Assembly (NCBI GenBank): GCA_030068145.1
Contig: JAPJBO010000855.1
Location: 34,717 to 98,716 of the forward strand
Direction of reading: 5' to 3'
Length of the DNA: 64,000 nt
Source: Diplonema papillatum
Lineage: Eukaryota > Euglenozoa > Diplonemea > Diplonemida > Diplonemidae
Made by a program: the position numbers and the translations under genes. The notes under the pieces were generated by a model. That model was not told the origin of the DNA. It was given only the letters and a program-made list of their open reading frames with translations, and made no database searches. Positions within the stretch are counted from its first letter, which is position 1; each line of letters starts with the position of its first letter. Below, piece after piece: positions 20,692 through 30,919 of the stretch.

Positions 20692-20930
20692 GCCTTTGAA
20701 GCGTGGATGATGCCTCTCGCGCTGCTCCCCTTGAGGTTCCTGGCTCATGCCAAAGCGCCGCCGCCCGGGTTAAGGGGTTGCGGCATCAGGCGTGGGCCAG
20801 GGCCAGGGAGACTGTTCGGAGGGGTCACCACGGAGACTGTTACGCTTAGTGTGAACCTTTCGCGTGGGTGCGGTTGTTGCAGCACTTGGGATCCCCTCGT
20901 TTCTTTGTCTGGCAGCTCAATCAAAAAAGG
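20692..20930 (+). mobile_element. J element, copy 2, with carried-over flank, then G fragment
   Basis: J runs from CCTTTGAAGCGTGG to GGGGTCACCAC. It is followed by GGAGACTGTTACGCTTAG and GAACCTTTCGCGT, which is the right flank of J copy 1 with one change. This looks like 3' transduction or a local duplication. A G fragment (AGCACTTGGGATCCCC) begins at 20880. Confidence 0.65.
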
Positions 20931-21153
20931 GCTTACCAGGTCCAACATTAATCCAATTACGGTAGGCCCTTTGTTGAGCGCTTCCGCCCGGCAAGGCCAG
21001 GCTCGCGACAGACGTCTAACCATAAACCCCAGTGGTGGGGCATGGTTGAGATTTGAACGCATCTCTCTATCATCGGCTTCAGGGACTTTTAACCCTTAGT
21101 TAGTAGTAGTGGTTACTTTTAACTCTTTACTTCTTTGAGATATGAGACTTTTT

Positions 21154-21410
21154 TGCAACTGGCGGCTTTCCTCGAGTATTTCCTGCAAAAAAAAGCAGGT
21201 GCTTATTCAAAAGATTGCAATACAATACGGCCTGTTTCACGTCTTGCTATCAATTGCGGCGCACTGGCGTGAAAATGTGGCTTCGACTTTTCATTTGACG
21301 AAAAAGAGCATGGCTCATCGTTCCTCGCTGATGATGCAAAGCAAAACTCCGAACCAGCGAGGCGTGATGATACAGTGGTTTCGCGGGGTGGGTGACGGGG
21401 GTGATAACTT
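21154..21410 (+). repeat. E 3' fragment, then start of the array parent
   Basis: GCGGCTTTCCTCGAGTATTTCC-like sequence and GCAGGTGCTTATTC mark an E fragment at 21154-21211. From about 21389 the CGGGGTGGGTGACGGGGG block leads into the 58-bp array. Confidence 0.55.
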
Positions 21411-21754
21411 TGTAGTGTCAGTTCTCATCGGAACACAGTATTAATCCTGCAAGATCTTCGATCTCATATGTAGTGTCAGTTCTCATCGGAACAGTAATAA
21501 TCCTGCAAGATCTTCGATCTCATATGTAGTGTCAGTTCTCATCGGAACACAGTATTAATCCTGCAAGATCTTCGATCTCATATGTAGTGTCAGTTCTCAT
21601 CGGAACACAGTATTAATCCTGCAAGATCTTCGATCTCATATGTAGTGTCAGTTCTCATCGGAACACAGTATTAATCCTGCAAGATTTTCGATCTCATATG
21701 TAGCGTCAGTTCCCATCGGAACAGTATTAATCCTGCAAGATCTTCGATCTCATA
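21411..21754. repeat. 58-bp tandem repeat, six units
   Basis: TGTAGTGTCAGTTCTCATCG starts units at 21411, 21469, 21525, 21583, 21641 and 21699. One unit is 56 bp. The unit contains the palindrome-like AAGATCTTCGATCTCATA. It expands the end of a dispersed element also present once near 10010 and 56615. Confidence 0.92.
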
Positions 21755-21811
21755 CAGAAGAGAAGGGCGCCTTCATCCTCTGCTTTTTTCTTTCGGAAAA
21801 AACAATAAGGA

Positions 21812-21906
21812 AAGCACTTAAGTCGGGAAAATACTAAATCGGAAACTGTTTCCGATAAATACTTTTCTTTTTGTTTCCGATAAATATTTTCCCCACTTAA
21901 GTGCTT
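21812..21906. repeat. 95-nt imperfect hairpin
   Basis: AAGCACTTAAGTCGGGAAAA at the left pairs with TTTTCCCCACTTAAGTGCTT at the right. The inner segments ATCGGAAAC and GTTTCCGAT also pair. The loop contains another GTTTCCGATAAATA. Confidence 0.7.
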
Positions 21907-22385
21907 CCGAAAAGGTTTTGTCTCTTTTCTTCTTCTTTTCTTGCTTTTTTCCTCACGTAAAGGGCTCACGTAAAGGGTGGATGGAGGAACCCGCAGTGCT
22001 GCGGCCGCGCTGCGGCGAGGAAGAGAAGTGAAGAGCTTTGAACACGAGGGTTTTTTTTCTGGATGAAAGAATAGTTGAGTCGCGGCTCTTGACAAGACCG
22101 GTGGAAAAAAAGGTGTTTTTATTAGAGTTATTCTTCGCTTTTTCTTCACAAAAGGGCAGTGGTTTTCCGCTTAGCCAACAAAATGAAATTGGCTGGCTAA
22201 AAAAATTCACGGTTCACAAAAAGAGGTCAGAATTTTTTCTCTCGACCGATCTGTTTGGCGTTAGGAGGGTCGGCAGGTGGCTTCCAGCTTGAGTTTGTGA
22301 GCTTGCTGTAGAACTGTGTGTAGATGGAATTCCTGTGGCGAAAAAAGAAGTTTTTTAGCCAACCCCATATTCGGGGAAAAAGTTT

Positions 22386-22892
22386 TTGAGACAAAAACAT
22401 ATTTTTGAGCCACACAGGAAAAACAGTGCAAAAGGGAAGGGTCGGTTCTGCCTTAGGATACTACATTTTCCCGACTGCCCAAACCATGTTAAGTACGAAC
22501 TCAAGAGGTCGGGTCAATTATTCCCTGCGGTATTAGCATGCTTTCAAACCAAGAAAATGGGATCTGTTCAAGTGAGGCTGGCCTTTTCTGCAAAAAGGCT
22601 GGTTGGGAAACACTGGGTTTTAGACGTAAACCTCGCTTTGTTGAAGAGTGCAAAATTTTCAACTTTGTCACTAGTGTGTGTGGATGTGTTACATAATAGC
22701 GCCGGCGAAAAAAAGCTATCTGCTAGCCTGAGTGCAGCACTTCTGCTCGGCTCGTTGATACTGGCGCTCGCATGGAAGTGGAAGGAAACTGCCCAGTGCG
22801 CAGGTGATCGGGTCCCAATGGCACGCAGCCAAGGACTACCGCATCGAACAAGACAAACTGGAGCTAGACTTTTTTTTTTTTGGCAAAATTGA
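22386..22892 (+). CDS. Uncertain 168-codon frame with one hydrophobic segment
   Basis: The frame is open for 168 codons. The part after an internal ATG at 22557 contains a hydrophobic run (SLSAALLLGSLILALAW) followed by basic residues, as in a single-span membrane protein. No homology is recognised. The surrounding T- and A-runs make it likely that part of the frame is chance. The stretch 21907-22385 holds no gene. Confidence 0.2.
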   Translation: MRQKHIFEPHRKNSAKGKGRFCLRILHFPDCPNHVKYELKRSGQLFPAVLACFQTKKMGSVQVRLAFSAKRLVGKHWVLDVNLALLKSAKFSTLSLVCVDVLHNSAGEKKLSASLSAALLLGSLILALAWKWKETAQCAGDRVPMARSQGLPHRTRQTGARLFFFWQN

Positions 22893-23034
22893 GGGCCGCC
22901 CGGTGCCCTTGTTTCGACGGAGGGCCCGAGAGGGAAGGGAGAAAAACAATACAACACTAAAAGAATGGGGCTTTTTTTCTTCTCGTCTTCTTTTTTCAGA
23001 CTGTTTCGAGTTTTTTTTTTTTTTTTAGAGTGAA

Positions 23035-23309
23035 CAGTGCTCCCGCTAACCTCACTTTTGGTGAGGAATTCAAAAACCTGCTTTTGGGCTTTTTTTTTTT
23101 TTGCGCTCCAGCCCTGTGGCAGCCCCAGACTTCTGCCCGCCAGCCCACCATGCCCAGCAGAGAGTAGACCGTGATGCAGTGCTTTGGCTACACAATACCA
23201 CCAACGGGAAAAAGGTGAGGAATTCCTCATGAGGAATTCCTCACCCTCTTTTTTCGAGCCTCTTTTTTTTTGAGGAATTCCTCGCACTTTTTCGTTAGCG
23301 GGAGCACTG
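23035..23309. mobile_element. hAT-type MITE, copy 1
   Basis: CAGTGCTCCCGCTAAC at the left is exactly inverted as GTTAGCGGGAGCACTG at the right. AGAGTGAA flanks both ends (23027-23034 and 23310-23317), a perfect 8-bp target duplication. CAGTG ends with 8-bp duplications are diagnostic of the hAT superfamily. At 275 bp there is no room for a transposase, so it must be mobilised in trans. Inside are GAGGAATTCCTC palindromes. Confidence 0.9.
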
Positions 23310-23385
23310 AGAGTGAAGAAATGTGAAAACGGGTAAGATTTTTAATATGCACGCTTACCCACCCCCTGGCACTAAACCCCATCGG

Positions 23386-23806
23386 GGCTTACGCTTTGTT
23401 TTCGGTCTCAGAGATAATACGTGTGGTCCACATGTGGACGCTCAAGGTTAGAGGAAAGAATTAGTATGGCGCTTTCTTTTGTTTGTGCGCACGAGCGGAA
23501 CTCACCTGCTTTGGTAAGTTTCATGTAGTACGCTGCCAACTACTAATTTTTAGTACCAACAATGCATTGCCAACACAAAGAAAAAACACCTTCCCGCTAT
23601 GTGCGGCGGGCAAAAAATATACTAGCGTTATTTAATAATATAATAATACGGTCACACTACTAACTTGGCGACACGTGGCTGTGCGGCCTTGGCGGCTTGT
23701 GGGCCTAGACACACCCTGCATGTAGACCAACCTGTGGCAAGCACATGTGGGGGGGAAAATAAATCAAAATCCACACGTGGTACCTGTGGATGAGCGTAAG
23801 CCCTGC
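23386..23806 (-). mobile_element. Family T element, minus strand, copy 3
   Basis: It runs from GGGGCTTACGCTTTG to GAGCGTAAGCCCTG, with inner GTGGTCCACATGTGG and GGCTGTGCGGCCTTGG blocks matching the reverse complement of the copy at 60.7 kb. A family F element is inserted at 23461-23576. Confidence 0.6.
23461..23576 (+). mobile_element. Family F insertion in T
   Basis: The 116-bp insert begins TTAGTATGGCGC and ends GCCAACAC. AAAGAA lies on both sides (23455-23460 and 23577-23582), a likely 6-bp target duplication. A second F at 57073 has the same ends and inserts into another element. Confidence 0.7.
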
Positions 23807-24224
23807 GGGATACAGCATGATTTTCCTGCTTTTTTTGGGATTTTGCAGAATGGATGGATTGTTTTTTTTTCTTTGTTGACCTTTCCCTTTTTGGGGGGGC
23901 AGGGGGGTCCGAGGTCGAAGTCAGGATCTCTTTTCCTTGCCCTCATCTCCGTTCTCCCGGGTTCCATCGGATCCAGCTCTGTTTCGTGAGAGCGAAGATT
24001 TCGCTTGAAACCCCGGGGGTTTCAGAGTTTTGGGCGACTTTCGGCAAAAGGGGGCAATCGTTATTGGTGTTACCCAAAAATCGCAAATAAGTAGGACTTC
24101 CTGTCAGGACTTGGGTATAAGGCCTGTTGGATAGCCCGAAGGTGGGTAAGAGTAACGGTACACTTGTTCAGATTGGTGTCTTTCGACCTAATTAGTGTGC
24201 GGTTCAGCTTCGGTACACTGTGAG
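23807..24224. repeat. A and C fragments
   Basis: A family A fragment with GATTTCGCTTGAAACC and CGGGGGTTTCAGAG is at 23989-24046. A C fragment (CAGATTGGTGTCTTTCGACC) is at 24173-24192. No gene is supported. Confidence 0.5.
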
Positions 24225-24841
24225 GTCCAGCCTCAGAGGCTGGAGTTGACGACTCCCGAGCCGAAACGAAAAGCAGGTGTGCTACCACCAAAACGCAAAG
24301 CGGGTGTGACATCCGCCCTTTTGAACTCCAGCCTTTAATCAGGGCATTAGCTTGGTCTCCGGCCCGTTTTTCCAAATTTGGACCGCGAACGGTCAACACA
24401 GCGCAACGCGACGGATCATCACGACAATGCTGGGCCCTGAGTGCCGGATGGCACACTGGCCACCACTGCCGGGGGCCTGGGTGGTGTAGGGCCATGTCTT
24501 TTCTTCTTTTTTCCCGCCGGATTTTCCAAATTTGGACCGACAGTCCAAATGTGGATATAGAAGCTAATGCTCTGCTTTAAATCCAGCTTCTGAAGCTGGA
24601 CTTCACCGTGTACGGGCTGAGATGCAAAGCGTTTCCCATATTTTGAGCCGGTCCATCCCCTCTTGATAGACCGTGATAGACCGAAGAATACAACACCGGG
24701 CAATTCGATGCAGCTCTAGGGACTAGGGATATACCTGATAGACCGTGGTGGACCGTGGTTCACTGTGATAAACAGCGGCAGGCACTTCGATGCAGTTTCA
24801 AGAGATAGGGACGGACCGGCTCAATATTTCTTTTTTCCGAT
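24225..24841. repeat. CCAGC hairpin repeats and spacer
   Basis: Palindromes of the type TCCAGCCTCAGAGGCTGGA (24226-24244) and TCCAGCTTCTGAAGCTGGA (24582-24600) occur here. Related ones are at 18046-18083 and 27793-27808, and in part near 57290 and 57427. GATAGACCGTGATAGACC-type short repeats fill 24660-24770. Confidence 0.5.
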
Positions 24842-24975
24842 TCAGGTAAGGTATTCAGGTAAGGTATTCAGGTAAGGAATTCTGATCAACCACCAAAACA
24901 CGCTGCGTACGTCTTTTCAGCCTTCGCAGCCCAATTGTAGGGCAACCCGCAAGATTGGTAGTACCAAAAGAATTC
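24842..24975 (+). repeat. Repeat N copy with triplicated 5'-splice-like start
   Basis: The sequence CAGGTAAGG occurs three times at 13-bp steps (ATTCAGGTAAGGT) before the N body (AATTCTGATCAACCACC to GGGCAACCCGCAAG). Each copy contains CAG/GTAAG, a consensus donor. Confidence 0.65.
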
Positions 24976-25129
24976 GTTTTTTTGCACAAAGTATCGCCTG
25001 CGCCTGCAAGCACTAGAAAGGAAAAAAAGGGAGAGAGGGGATTGGAACAGAGTCGTCGCATGAGTGCAGAGGACAAGCGTGACGAAGCAAAAACAGGGGC
25101 GAGCCCGTGACTGAGAAGCTGCCGTTAAA

Positions 25130-25500
25130 TTTGGGGGGTAAATCTTAGTTTAATGTTTAGGCAGAGCACTGCCTCGCATGCATGGTTGATGAGGGGGGGG
25201 GGATGTTTATTGGGTTTGAAGAGCGCGTGGTGCTTGCGGGGGGAAAACTTAGTTTAATGTTTAGGCAGGACACTGCCTCTCATGCATGTTTGATGATAGC
25301 ATCAAGTCTTCTTCGAAGAGAGTGTAAAATAGAAAAGGGAAAAAGGAAGGCGGGGGGGGGGGGGGGTCAGTGCTGAAAATAAGCCTGAAACCCAAAAAGA
25401 AGTTGCTAACCCGGGGGGGGGGGGGGTTTAGGGGCCTTAGCATCAGCACTGGGGGGGGGTGGAAATCTTAGTTTCGTGTTCAGGCAGAATCTTGCGGGAG
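25130..25500 (+). repeat. Cluster of three D copies with W and poly-G
   Basis: D copies begin near 25133, 25238 and 25452, each after a G-run. The first is cut in the middle of TTGATG by a W insertion (GATGTTTATTGGGTTTGAAG). The second is complete with GGACACTGCC, CATGCATG, GATGATAGCATCAAG and CTTCTTCGAAGAG. The third is partial. G-runs of 14-15 lie at 25352-25366 and 25415-25427. Bases 25501-25939 contain no gene. Confidence 0.65.
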
Positions 25501-25939
25501 GAACAGACCCGTTTCCTCGCGTAATTTCTTCTTGTTCTCTTTCGCTCAAATACCTTTTTCTTTTTTTCTCTGCACAAGTCAAAGTGTTTTTTAGGGGTCT
25601 GTTTTTTTGGACCTTCGGGGGGTCAGGCAAAATGGCCCCAAATAGAAATTCGTAAGTTCAGTGTCCCGCAACCTGACCAGGTCAACTACAAGGTACAGTG
25701 TGGACCCAAGATGCCTGACCAGGCGCGATGTCGCCACAAAGATTAGTTGGACAGGCTCTTGAATGGTATCAAGCTGCAATTTCGCCCACTCGGCTGGCTC
25801 ACTGTACCGCTAGCAGGGCCTGCTCTCGGAGTCTCTCGGGGAGCTTGTGGATGCTGTTTTTGAGCCGGTCCATCCCCTCTTGATAGACCGTGATGGACCG
25901 AATTGGTGGTTGGGGGGGGGGCCGTCGTTGGACGGGAAG

Positions 25940-26117
25940 AAAAAGGTGACCTTGTCCAGACAAGCTTGTTCCCGTAAGTCACCTGGACGGGTATGTACAT
26001 CTTGCCCTACGCAATGCAAGTGATAGGTATACCCTGGATGGTTTGACTTCTCTTCGTTCTTTCTTGCAGTCATTGCACCAAGAAGTACGACGAAGGCCGG
26101 GGAGAGTGAAGTAACGA
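25940..26117 (+). other. Duplicated segment Z1 with a probable GT-AG intron
   Basis: CAAGCTTGTTCCC/GTAAGT (donor at 25974) and TTCTTTCTTGCAG (acceptor at 26068-26069) bound a 96-bp candidate intron. Spliced, the flanks would read RQACS then LIAPRSTTK. The same arrangement recurs at 26350-26745 with RQACF and RIAPRNITK. Conservation of both splice sites and flanking codons in two diverged copies suggests a real exon pair, function unknown. Confidence 0.4.
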
Positions 26118-26282
26118 AGCCCGCGAACGGTGGCTGGTGACCCCTCCGAACAGCCTCCCTGGCCCTGGCCCACGCCTGATGCCGCAACTCCTCAACCCGG
26201 GCGGCGGCGCTTTGTCATGAGCCAGGAACCTCCAGGGGTGCAGCGCGAGAGGCATCATCCACGCTGTCAAAGGCCCACACAC
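26118..26282 (-). mobile_element. J element, copy 4, minus strand
   Basis: GGTGACCCCTCCGAACAG to CAAAGGCCCACACACCC is the reverse complement of J. It lies between the two Z segments. Confidence 0.7.
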
Positions 26283-26349
26283 CCACCATTACAGTGTCCT
26301 ACCTACCGTGTTCCACGGGTGTGGGCTTGCCTTGACCGTGCAAACACGT

Positions 26350-26745
26350 GAAGTTCTAGACAAGCTTGTTTCCGTAAGTCCCCTGGACGGGTATTTTCAT
26401 CTTGCCCCTACGCAATGCAAGTGATAGGTTTACCCTGGATGGTTTGATTTCTAGCGTTATTGGTGGATTAGAAGGTCGGTATTTTAAAGTCTCCGGTTGA
26501 CCGTAGAGGCTTGAGTATGGCGGGGGGTTGAGAAAAGTGAGAGGGTGCAGCTCGTTTCGGGTGTTGTGTCACTCCGTTGTGAAACCTTGTGAAGTCCCCT
26601 AACGCGTTTAGGGGGTGCTTGGGATTGGGTAGGGTGTGGTCGTTCTGCTACGGCGTGAAAAGCCAGGAAGTTTCGACGCTAATCTTCGATTTCTCTTCGT
26701 TCTCTCTTGCAGGCATTGCACCAAGAAATATCACCAAGTATCCCA
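26350..26745 (+). other. Duplicated segment Z2, intron enlarged by a family B insertion
   Basis: The donor TTTCC/GTAAGT is at 26374 and the acceptor CTCTCTTGCAG at 26711-26712. Removing the 235-bp B element and one copy of its 7-bp duplication leaves about 97 bp, matching the 96-bp intron of Z1. Downstream codons continue IAPRNITKYPTDFTSAN before a shared AAGGCGCAGACAGACCAG block that also ends the 31-kb array. Confidence 0.45.
26453..26687 (-). mobile_element. Family B element with 7-bp target duplication
   Basis: GATTTCT at 26446-26452 and 26688-26694 bound a 235-bp element that begins AGCGTTATTGGTGG on the + strand. Comparison with Z1 gives the empty site. This is the best-defined full B element: it includes GTCTCCGGTTGACC, a GGCGGGGGG run and a right part (TGTGGTCGTTCTGC) lacking in the shorter copies. 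Confidence 0.8.
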
Positions 26746-26857
26746 CAGACTTTACGTCAGCGAACACAAGGCGCAGACAGACCAGTAAGCAGAATTCCGA
26801 GCACATGTTTTCCCCTATGACGGGTGTACAAAAAGGCTGGCCACAACATATGTGAGC

Positions 26858-27150
26858 TTCTTTTTATTACCTGATAATTTAGGCTTTTTTCAGAATAGGA
26901 CCAGCTGGTCCAGACTGGGGGCAGACCGGGGCCAAGGCACCCCAGAAACTGTTTGGGTTCGTATCCACGACAGTAGGGCCCTGGTCTCTGTCTCGCTTCA
27001 GAAAAGGATAATAGTGAGCGTCTTTTTCATACCTGATAATTTAGGCTTTTTTCAGAATAGGACCAGCTGCTCCAGACTGACCCCAGAAACTGTTTTGTGG
27101 GTTCGTATCCACGACGGTTGGGCCCTGGGGTCTCCTCGGAGGCACCCCGG
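26858..27150. repeat. Tandem duplication, about 155 bp, two units
   Basis: TACCTGATAATTTAGGC, TTCAGAATAGGACCAGC, CCCCAGAAACTG and TTCGTATCCACGAC occur in the same order twice, about 155 bp apart. Each unit could be read through, but no domain is evident. Confidence 0.85.
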
Positions 27151-27868
27151 CGGCAGTGGCACATATAAGAATGACAAAAATTCGGGTACTGGACGAATAA
27201 AGGGCCTGAGTGGCCCCCCCTATGCTCCGGCCTGTCTTATCTTTTGACCCCCCCCCCCCCCGGTGGTGTCGTGCTTCAGAGTGAAAGTGTTACTGTTACT
27301 ACTACTTTGATTTTGCAGTGAGAAAAAGGGGGGGATGTGGCATTGAAGGGAATTAAACGGGAACTTCGTTCTGAGACACTGTGGCTGTCTCATGGTTGCG
27401 GTTATTAGACTCGGTGTGAGAAGGTGGGGAGTCCTGATTCTTCGTAGGTGTGTTCTTTCGAAGACCGAAATTCTCTCTTTTTCGGCGTTGCGGCTTTCAT
27501 AGGACTCTGATTAATGGGTTTGCTGTTGACTCGTCAATTTTCTTTTTTTTGGAGTATTTTGACGTTTTCACGGATCGGTGGTACTAGAATCTCCGGTTGA
27601 CCGTTGAGACTGGAGGTCAATTGGTGGCGAAGGAGAACGGGAGAAGGAGGGTGATTGTTCGGGTCGGATGATTGCGCACTACGCCGTGAAGCTGGGTCCC
27701 CCACGGTTGTGGGGTGCGAGGATGCAAGAAACGTGCTTGAACCGCGCACGACCGACCTGTTATGCTTAAACCGCGGCACATACACGGTGATGTCCAGCCT
27801 GAGCTGGAATTAAAGAGGGTGTGTTCCGAGAAAACAGCACGCCCGAAAAAGCGGGCGTGCTGCTTTTT
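27151..27868. other. Unassigned stretch with a B fragment
   Basis: A B fragment (AGAATCTCCGGTTGACC, 27587-27603) and a short inverted pair (AGCACGCCCG/CGGGCGTGCT, 27836-27862) are seen. The latter is a 10-bp stem with a short loop that reads like a hairpin. No gene. Confidence 0.4.
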
Positions 27869-28016
27869 AGAGTGAAAAGTTCGCTTGAAACTGCGGGGTT
27901 TTTAAAAGTCTCCGGGTGACCTTCGTCAATATGGGAAGTAGTCCTTTGTGCTTTTGTGCGTCGTAAGAGTGGTGGCTACACGAGGTAAGAGAATCGGTGG
28001 GTACCTTCGTTGTTGA
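27869..28016 (-). repeat. Family A copy, complete subgroup 1
   Basis: T5 then AGAGTGAAAAGTTCGCTTG through CTCCGGGTGACCTTCGTC to GTGGCTACACGAGGTAAG and GAATCGGTGGGTACC. It matches 1284, 16151 and 59219. Confidence 0.7.
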
Positions 28017-28691
28017 TGGTTGAACCCCCTGACGAAAACAGAGGAGTCGCAAACCCCACACTGCACAGCATCGTACGTCGCCGGAATATTTCTGCCCAAA
28101 CTCCCCGCCACCCCTTTTGGCATCTCACGCGTGAACGCACGTCTTTTTGAGCTGTACTAACCACTTAAGGACGAACCGCCAAAGTTTACCACGTGATTCC
28201 AAGTCATTTCTTTTCACGTATTACGCCACACAGATTTTTAGAGTTAAGTTCGCTTGAAATTCCGGGGTTTAGGGTCTTTGGGTTTTTGTGAAACCTCATA
28301 GCAAGTGGATCGAGTAGGACACACGAGCGTAGAGCGTCAGTGAATTTTTCTTAGAGTTCAAGTTAAAGAGTTCGCTTGAAATTGCGGGGGTTTAGGGTCT
28401 CCGTGTGATCGTTGATAAATGGGTTCTCTTCGAGCAAGAAAGGGCTATATGGTTACGGGTTGTACATTTGGTGCACAGGGTTACGGCTAGCCCATGTCCG
28501 GGACTATTTGTGACCGACACCAAGTACATTCCTTCAAGGAGTTTTTTTGATAGCATATAAAAGTCAGAAGCGTTGCTTTTACTTGCTTTTACGCATCTAG
28601 CCTCGCCTTCGGTATTTGTTTGGAGTGAAGGATATCAGACTGTCCAGCGAATCGCTGAGAGCAAATAAAACAAACGAAAAAGATCCAGTTG
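28017..28691 (-). repeat. Two family A copies in unassigned sequence
   Basis: One short copy is at 28240-28283 (AGAGTTAAGTTCGCTTG). One long copy at 28353-28540 is almost collinear with 10162-10345, through GGCTAGCCCATGTCCGGGAC and GACCGACACCAAGTACATTC. The rest has no gene. Confidence 0.6.
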
Positions 28692-28915
28692 AAAATACTC
28701 GAGGGGCTGCCTTGTGCTTACTTCGAAGGAGGCTAGAGGGGGAGAAACAATACAACTACAAAGTGGGTCTTTTTTGTTGAACGCTTACGCCCGCCACTAA
28801 ATCCAGATTCACCTGTGTTTCGTGTGGGCTACAGCACATTTACCTCCTTTGATCTTTTGCAGCTGGCAGCCTCCTCAAGTATTTCCTACAAAGCAGGTGC
28901 TTATACAAAACAAAA
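28692..28915 (+). repeat. Family E copy, full length
   Basis: AAAATACTCGAGGGGCTGCC to GGTGCTTATACAAAAC, with the internal CCGCCACTAAATCCAG block. Confidence 0.8.
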
Positions 28916-29105
28916 AGGGGGTTTGCTTGCATTCTATGACTTAACCTACGGTTAAGGCGACTAGGTCTTTTTGGAAACTTGTCCGAAATGTCACGCGTGA
29001 CGAGTGGTGGGTAAGTACCAGTGTGAGTCAGGGTTTTTTGAGGAGAATTTTAGAAAAAAAGGGTGCACCTTGAAGAAGAAGAAAAAGAAAAAGACAGGCG
29101 ATTCA

Positions 29106-29516
29106 GCTCCTCAAGTATTTCCTACAAAGCAGGTGCTTATACAAAAAAAGATTGTGGTGCTGCCCAGTTGCTGCGAAGCACTGGCGGAACCCCCCTGATG
29201 CGGCAAATTGATGTAGTGCCAAGTACTTTCCTGACCTTTTTTAGAGTGAAAGTTCGCTTGAAACTCCGGGTTTTAAAGTCTCCGGGGGACCTTCGTCGTT
29301 TTTCGCTTACAACAAAACACCACCGTGTGTTGTTTTCTCACTCAGAATTTTTGACCTGTTGTGTTGTGTTTGTGTGATTTGTCGTGTGGAGGTGGACCCG
29401 CATGACCTCACGTCCGTTCAACACGTGGTTCGGTAGTTGCAGCACTCCGGAATCCCTTCGGTTCTTTGTCTGGCAGCATCGTCGAGCATTTCCTTCCGAT
29501 CTGGCGCTTATGTAGT
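29106..29516. repeat. E fragment, A copy and G fragment fused
   Basis: An E 3' fragment (CAAGTATTTCCTACAAAGC) is at 29109-29150. An A copy is at 29243-29300 on the minus strand. A G copy lacking its first third starts at 29306 directly after A and ends CTGGCGCTTATGTAG at 29516. Confidence 0.6.
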
Positions 29517-29525
29517 AGTAGTTGT

Positions 29526-29771
29526 CGTCTCACCCCCGCAGATACGGGAGCAGTGTTTGCATTCAAACGATTCAAGTGCGGTGGCAGCAGAAATTGTCAA
29601 GCCGTGACAGCATTCGGATGAGGTGTACCTTTCGCAAAGGTGGCATCTCAGTGTGGGGTACAGCGGATTATGGGCTGTCAGCAGAAAATGACAATTGATG
29701 CAGTGTTCTGCGCAGGCTTTGACATGGCACCGCGGCGCCGAGCAGACCAGTTCATCGATGTAGCGAAGGGC
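29526..29771 (-). CDS. Cys/His-rich zinc-finger-like coding fragment
   Basis: In about 80 codons on the minus strand there are 14 cysteines and several histidines, in paired arrangements such as CxxC at CINC, CHLC and CKHC, plus CCH. The spacing is compatible with a multi-zinc module (RING, PHD or B-box like), but I cannot name one. The open frame continues further upstream into a G fragment (29771-29838) and polyglycine/tryptophan noise, so the true exon is probably limited to this segment. At its 3' side GGGGGTGAGACG could be a donor. Its orientation matches the other host genes. Confidence 0.35.
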
Positions 29772-30651
29772 CAGAATCCCTTCGGTTCTTTGTCTGGCAG
29801 CATCGTCGAGCATTTCCTTCCGAGCTGGCGCTTCTGTAAAAGAAGAAAAAAGGCGAGGGAGAAAAAAGGCGGGAAAACCCCCGGGGAAACGAGCTTGGGC
29901 GAGGTCCCCTTCCATCCACCACCACCACCCCACCACCAGAAAACTTGAACTTTTCTTTGAACCAACCACACCCTGAAGGCTGTGTGAAGTTCTCTCATCG
30001 ACTTTTCGTGGTGCATCAACTCCCTCAGTGAAACTGTGACAATACCCCATATGGACAGCATCGCACTTCGCCAGAATCTGTGACGCTTGCAGTTCAAGAA
30101 GGGTCGATCCTCGAAACGCTTCACGCGGGGACGGGGGAATTATCCTGGAAAATCTGGACAGTCTTCATGCTGTACCATCGCACCGCGTTGTCGCTGTGGC
30201 ACGATCTCACCAACAATAACGATCAGTACGGTAAGACCCAACACGGGACATTTTGTAGCACACCGAATGTTGCTTCGAGCTCTCCACTCGTCCCAAAACC
30301 TCCCCTCCATCGTTCCACATCAAAACGAGTCAAAAGGACGCTTTTCACAGTGCCCAGGGCTTCTTCTTCAGGCACCCTGCATGCGTTCTCAGCGACACCG
30401 CTACCAGGCTGAACATTGCCTTCATGGTTTTCAGCTTGAGTCCTTCGTGCATTCTCGCGGTCAGGCTTCGGGTCGCACGAATGCAGCGTCTGCTACAGAC
30501 AAGCCCGGCCCTCAAAACGCCCAAAGAAGACGTGGTCGGATGCCTGTTCAGGCTCAGAAAATGAGCCGGAAAATGGGAAGACAAAGAAAGGATCACCTCT
30601 ACAGTGCAATTCCAGTGGGAGTCCTACAGGAACCGAAAGAAGGGGGGTCGC
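29772..30651. other. G fragment and unique sequence
   Basis: A G fragment (TTCGGTTCTTTGTCTGGC to GCGCTTCTGTAAAAG) occupies 29771-29838. The region 30060-30650 is non-repetitive within the window and open over long stretches on both strands. I see no convincing domain, but it may belong to the same host locus as the Cys-rich fragment. Confidence 0.3.
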
Positions 30652-30880
30652 AAAATACTCGAGGGACTGCCTTGTGCTCATTTCGAAGGAGGCTAGAGGG
30701 GGAGAAAACAATACAACTACAAAGTGGGTCGTTTTTGTTGAACGCTTACGCCCGCCACTAAACCCAGATTCACCTGTGTTTCGTGTGGGCATACAGCACA
30801 TTTACCTCCTTTGATCTATCGCAACTGGCAGTCTTCTCAAGCATTTCCTACAAAGCAGGTGCTTACACAAAAAAAAAAAC
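30652..30880 (+). repeat. Family E copy, full length
   Basis: AAAATACTCGAGGGACTGCC to GGTGCTTACAC, then A11. Confidence 0.8.
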
Positions 30881-30919
30881 CCCCCCCGACTATCCGCGAA
30901 CACCGCGAACACAACTTCA

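Noticed and set aside
21021-21085. tRNA-like GTTCAAATC with CCATGCCCC ending on the minus strand
   Set aside because: The T stem does not pair and no 5' acceptor complement is present upstream.
22568-23287. 239-codon minus-strand frame
   Set aside because: It runs through most of a hAT MITE and several homopolymer runs, so it cannot be a native gene.
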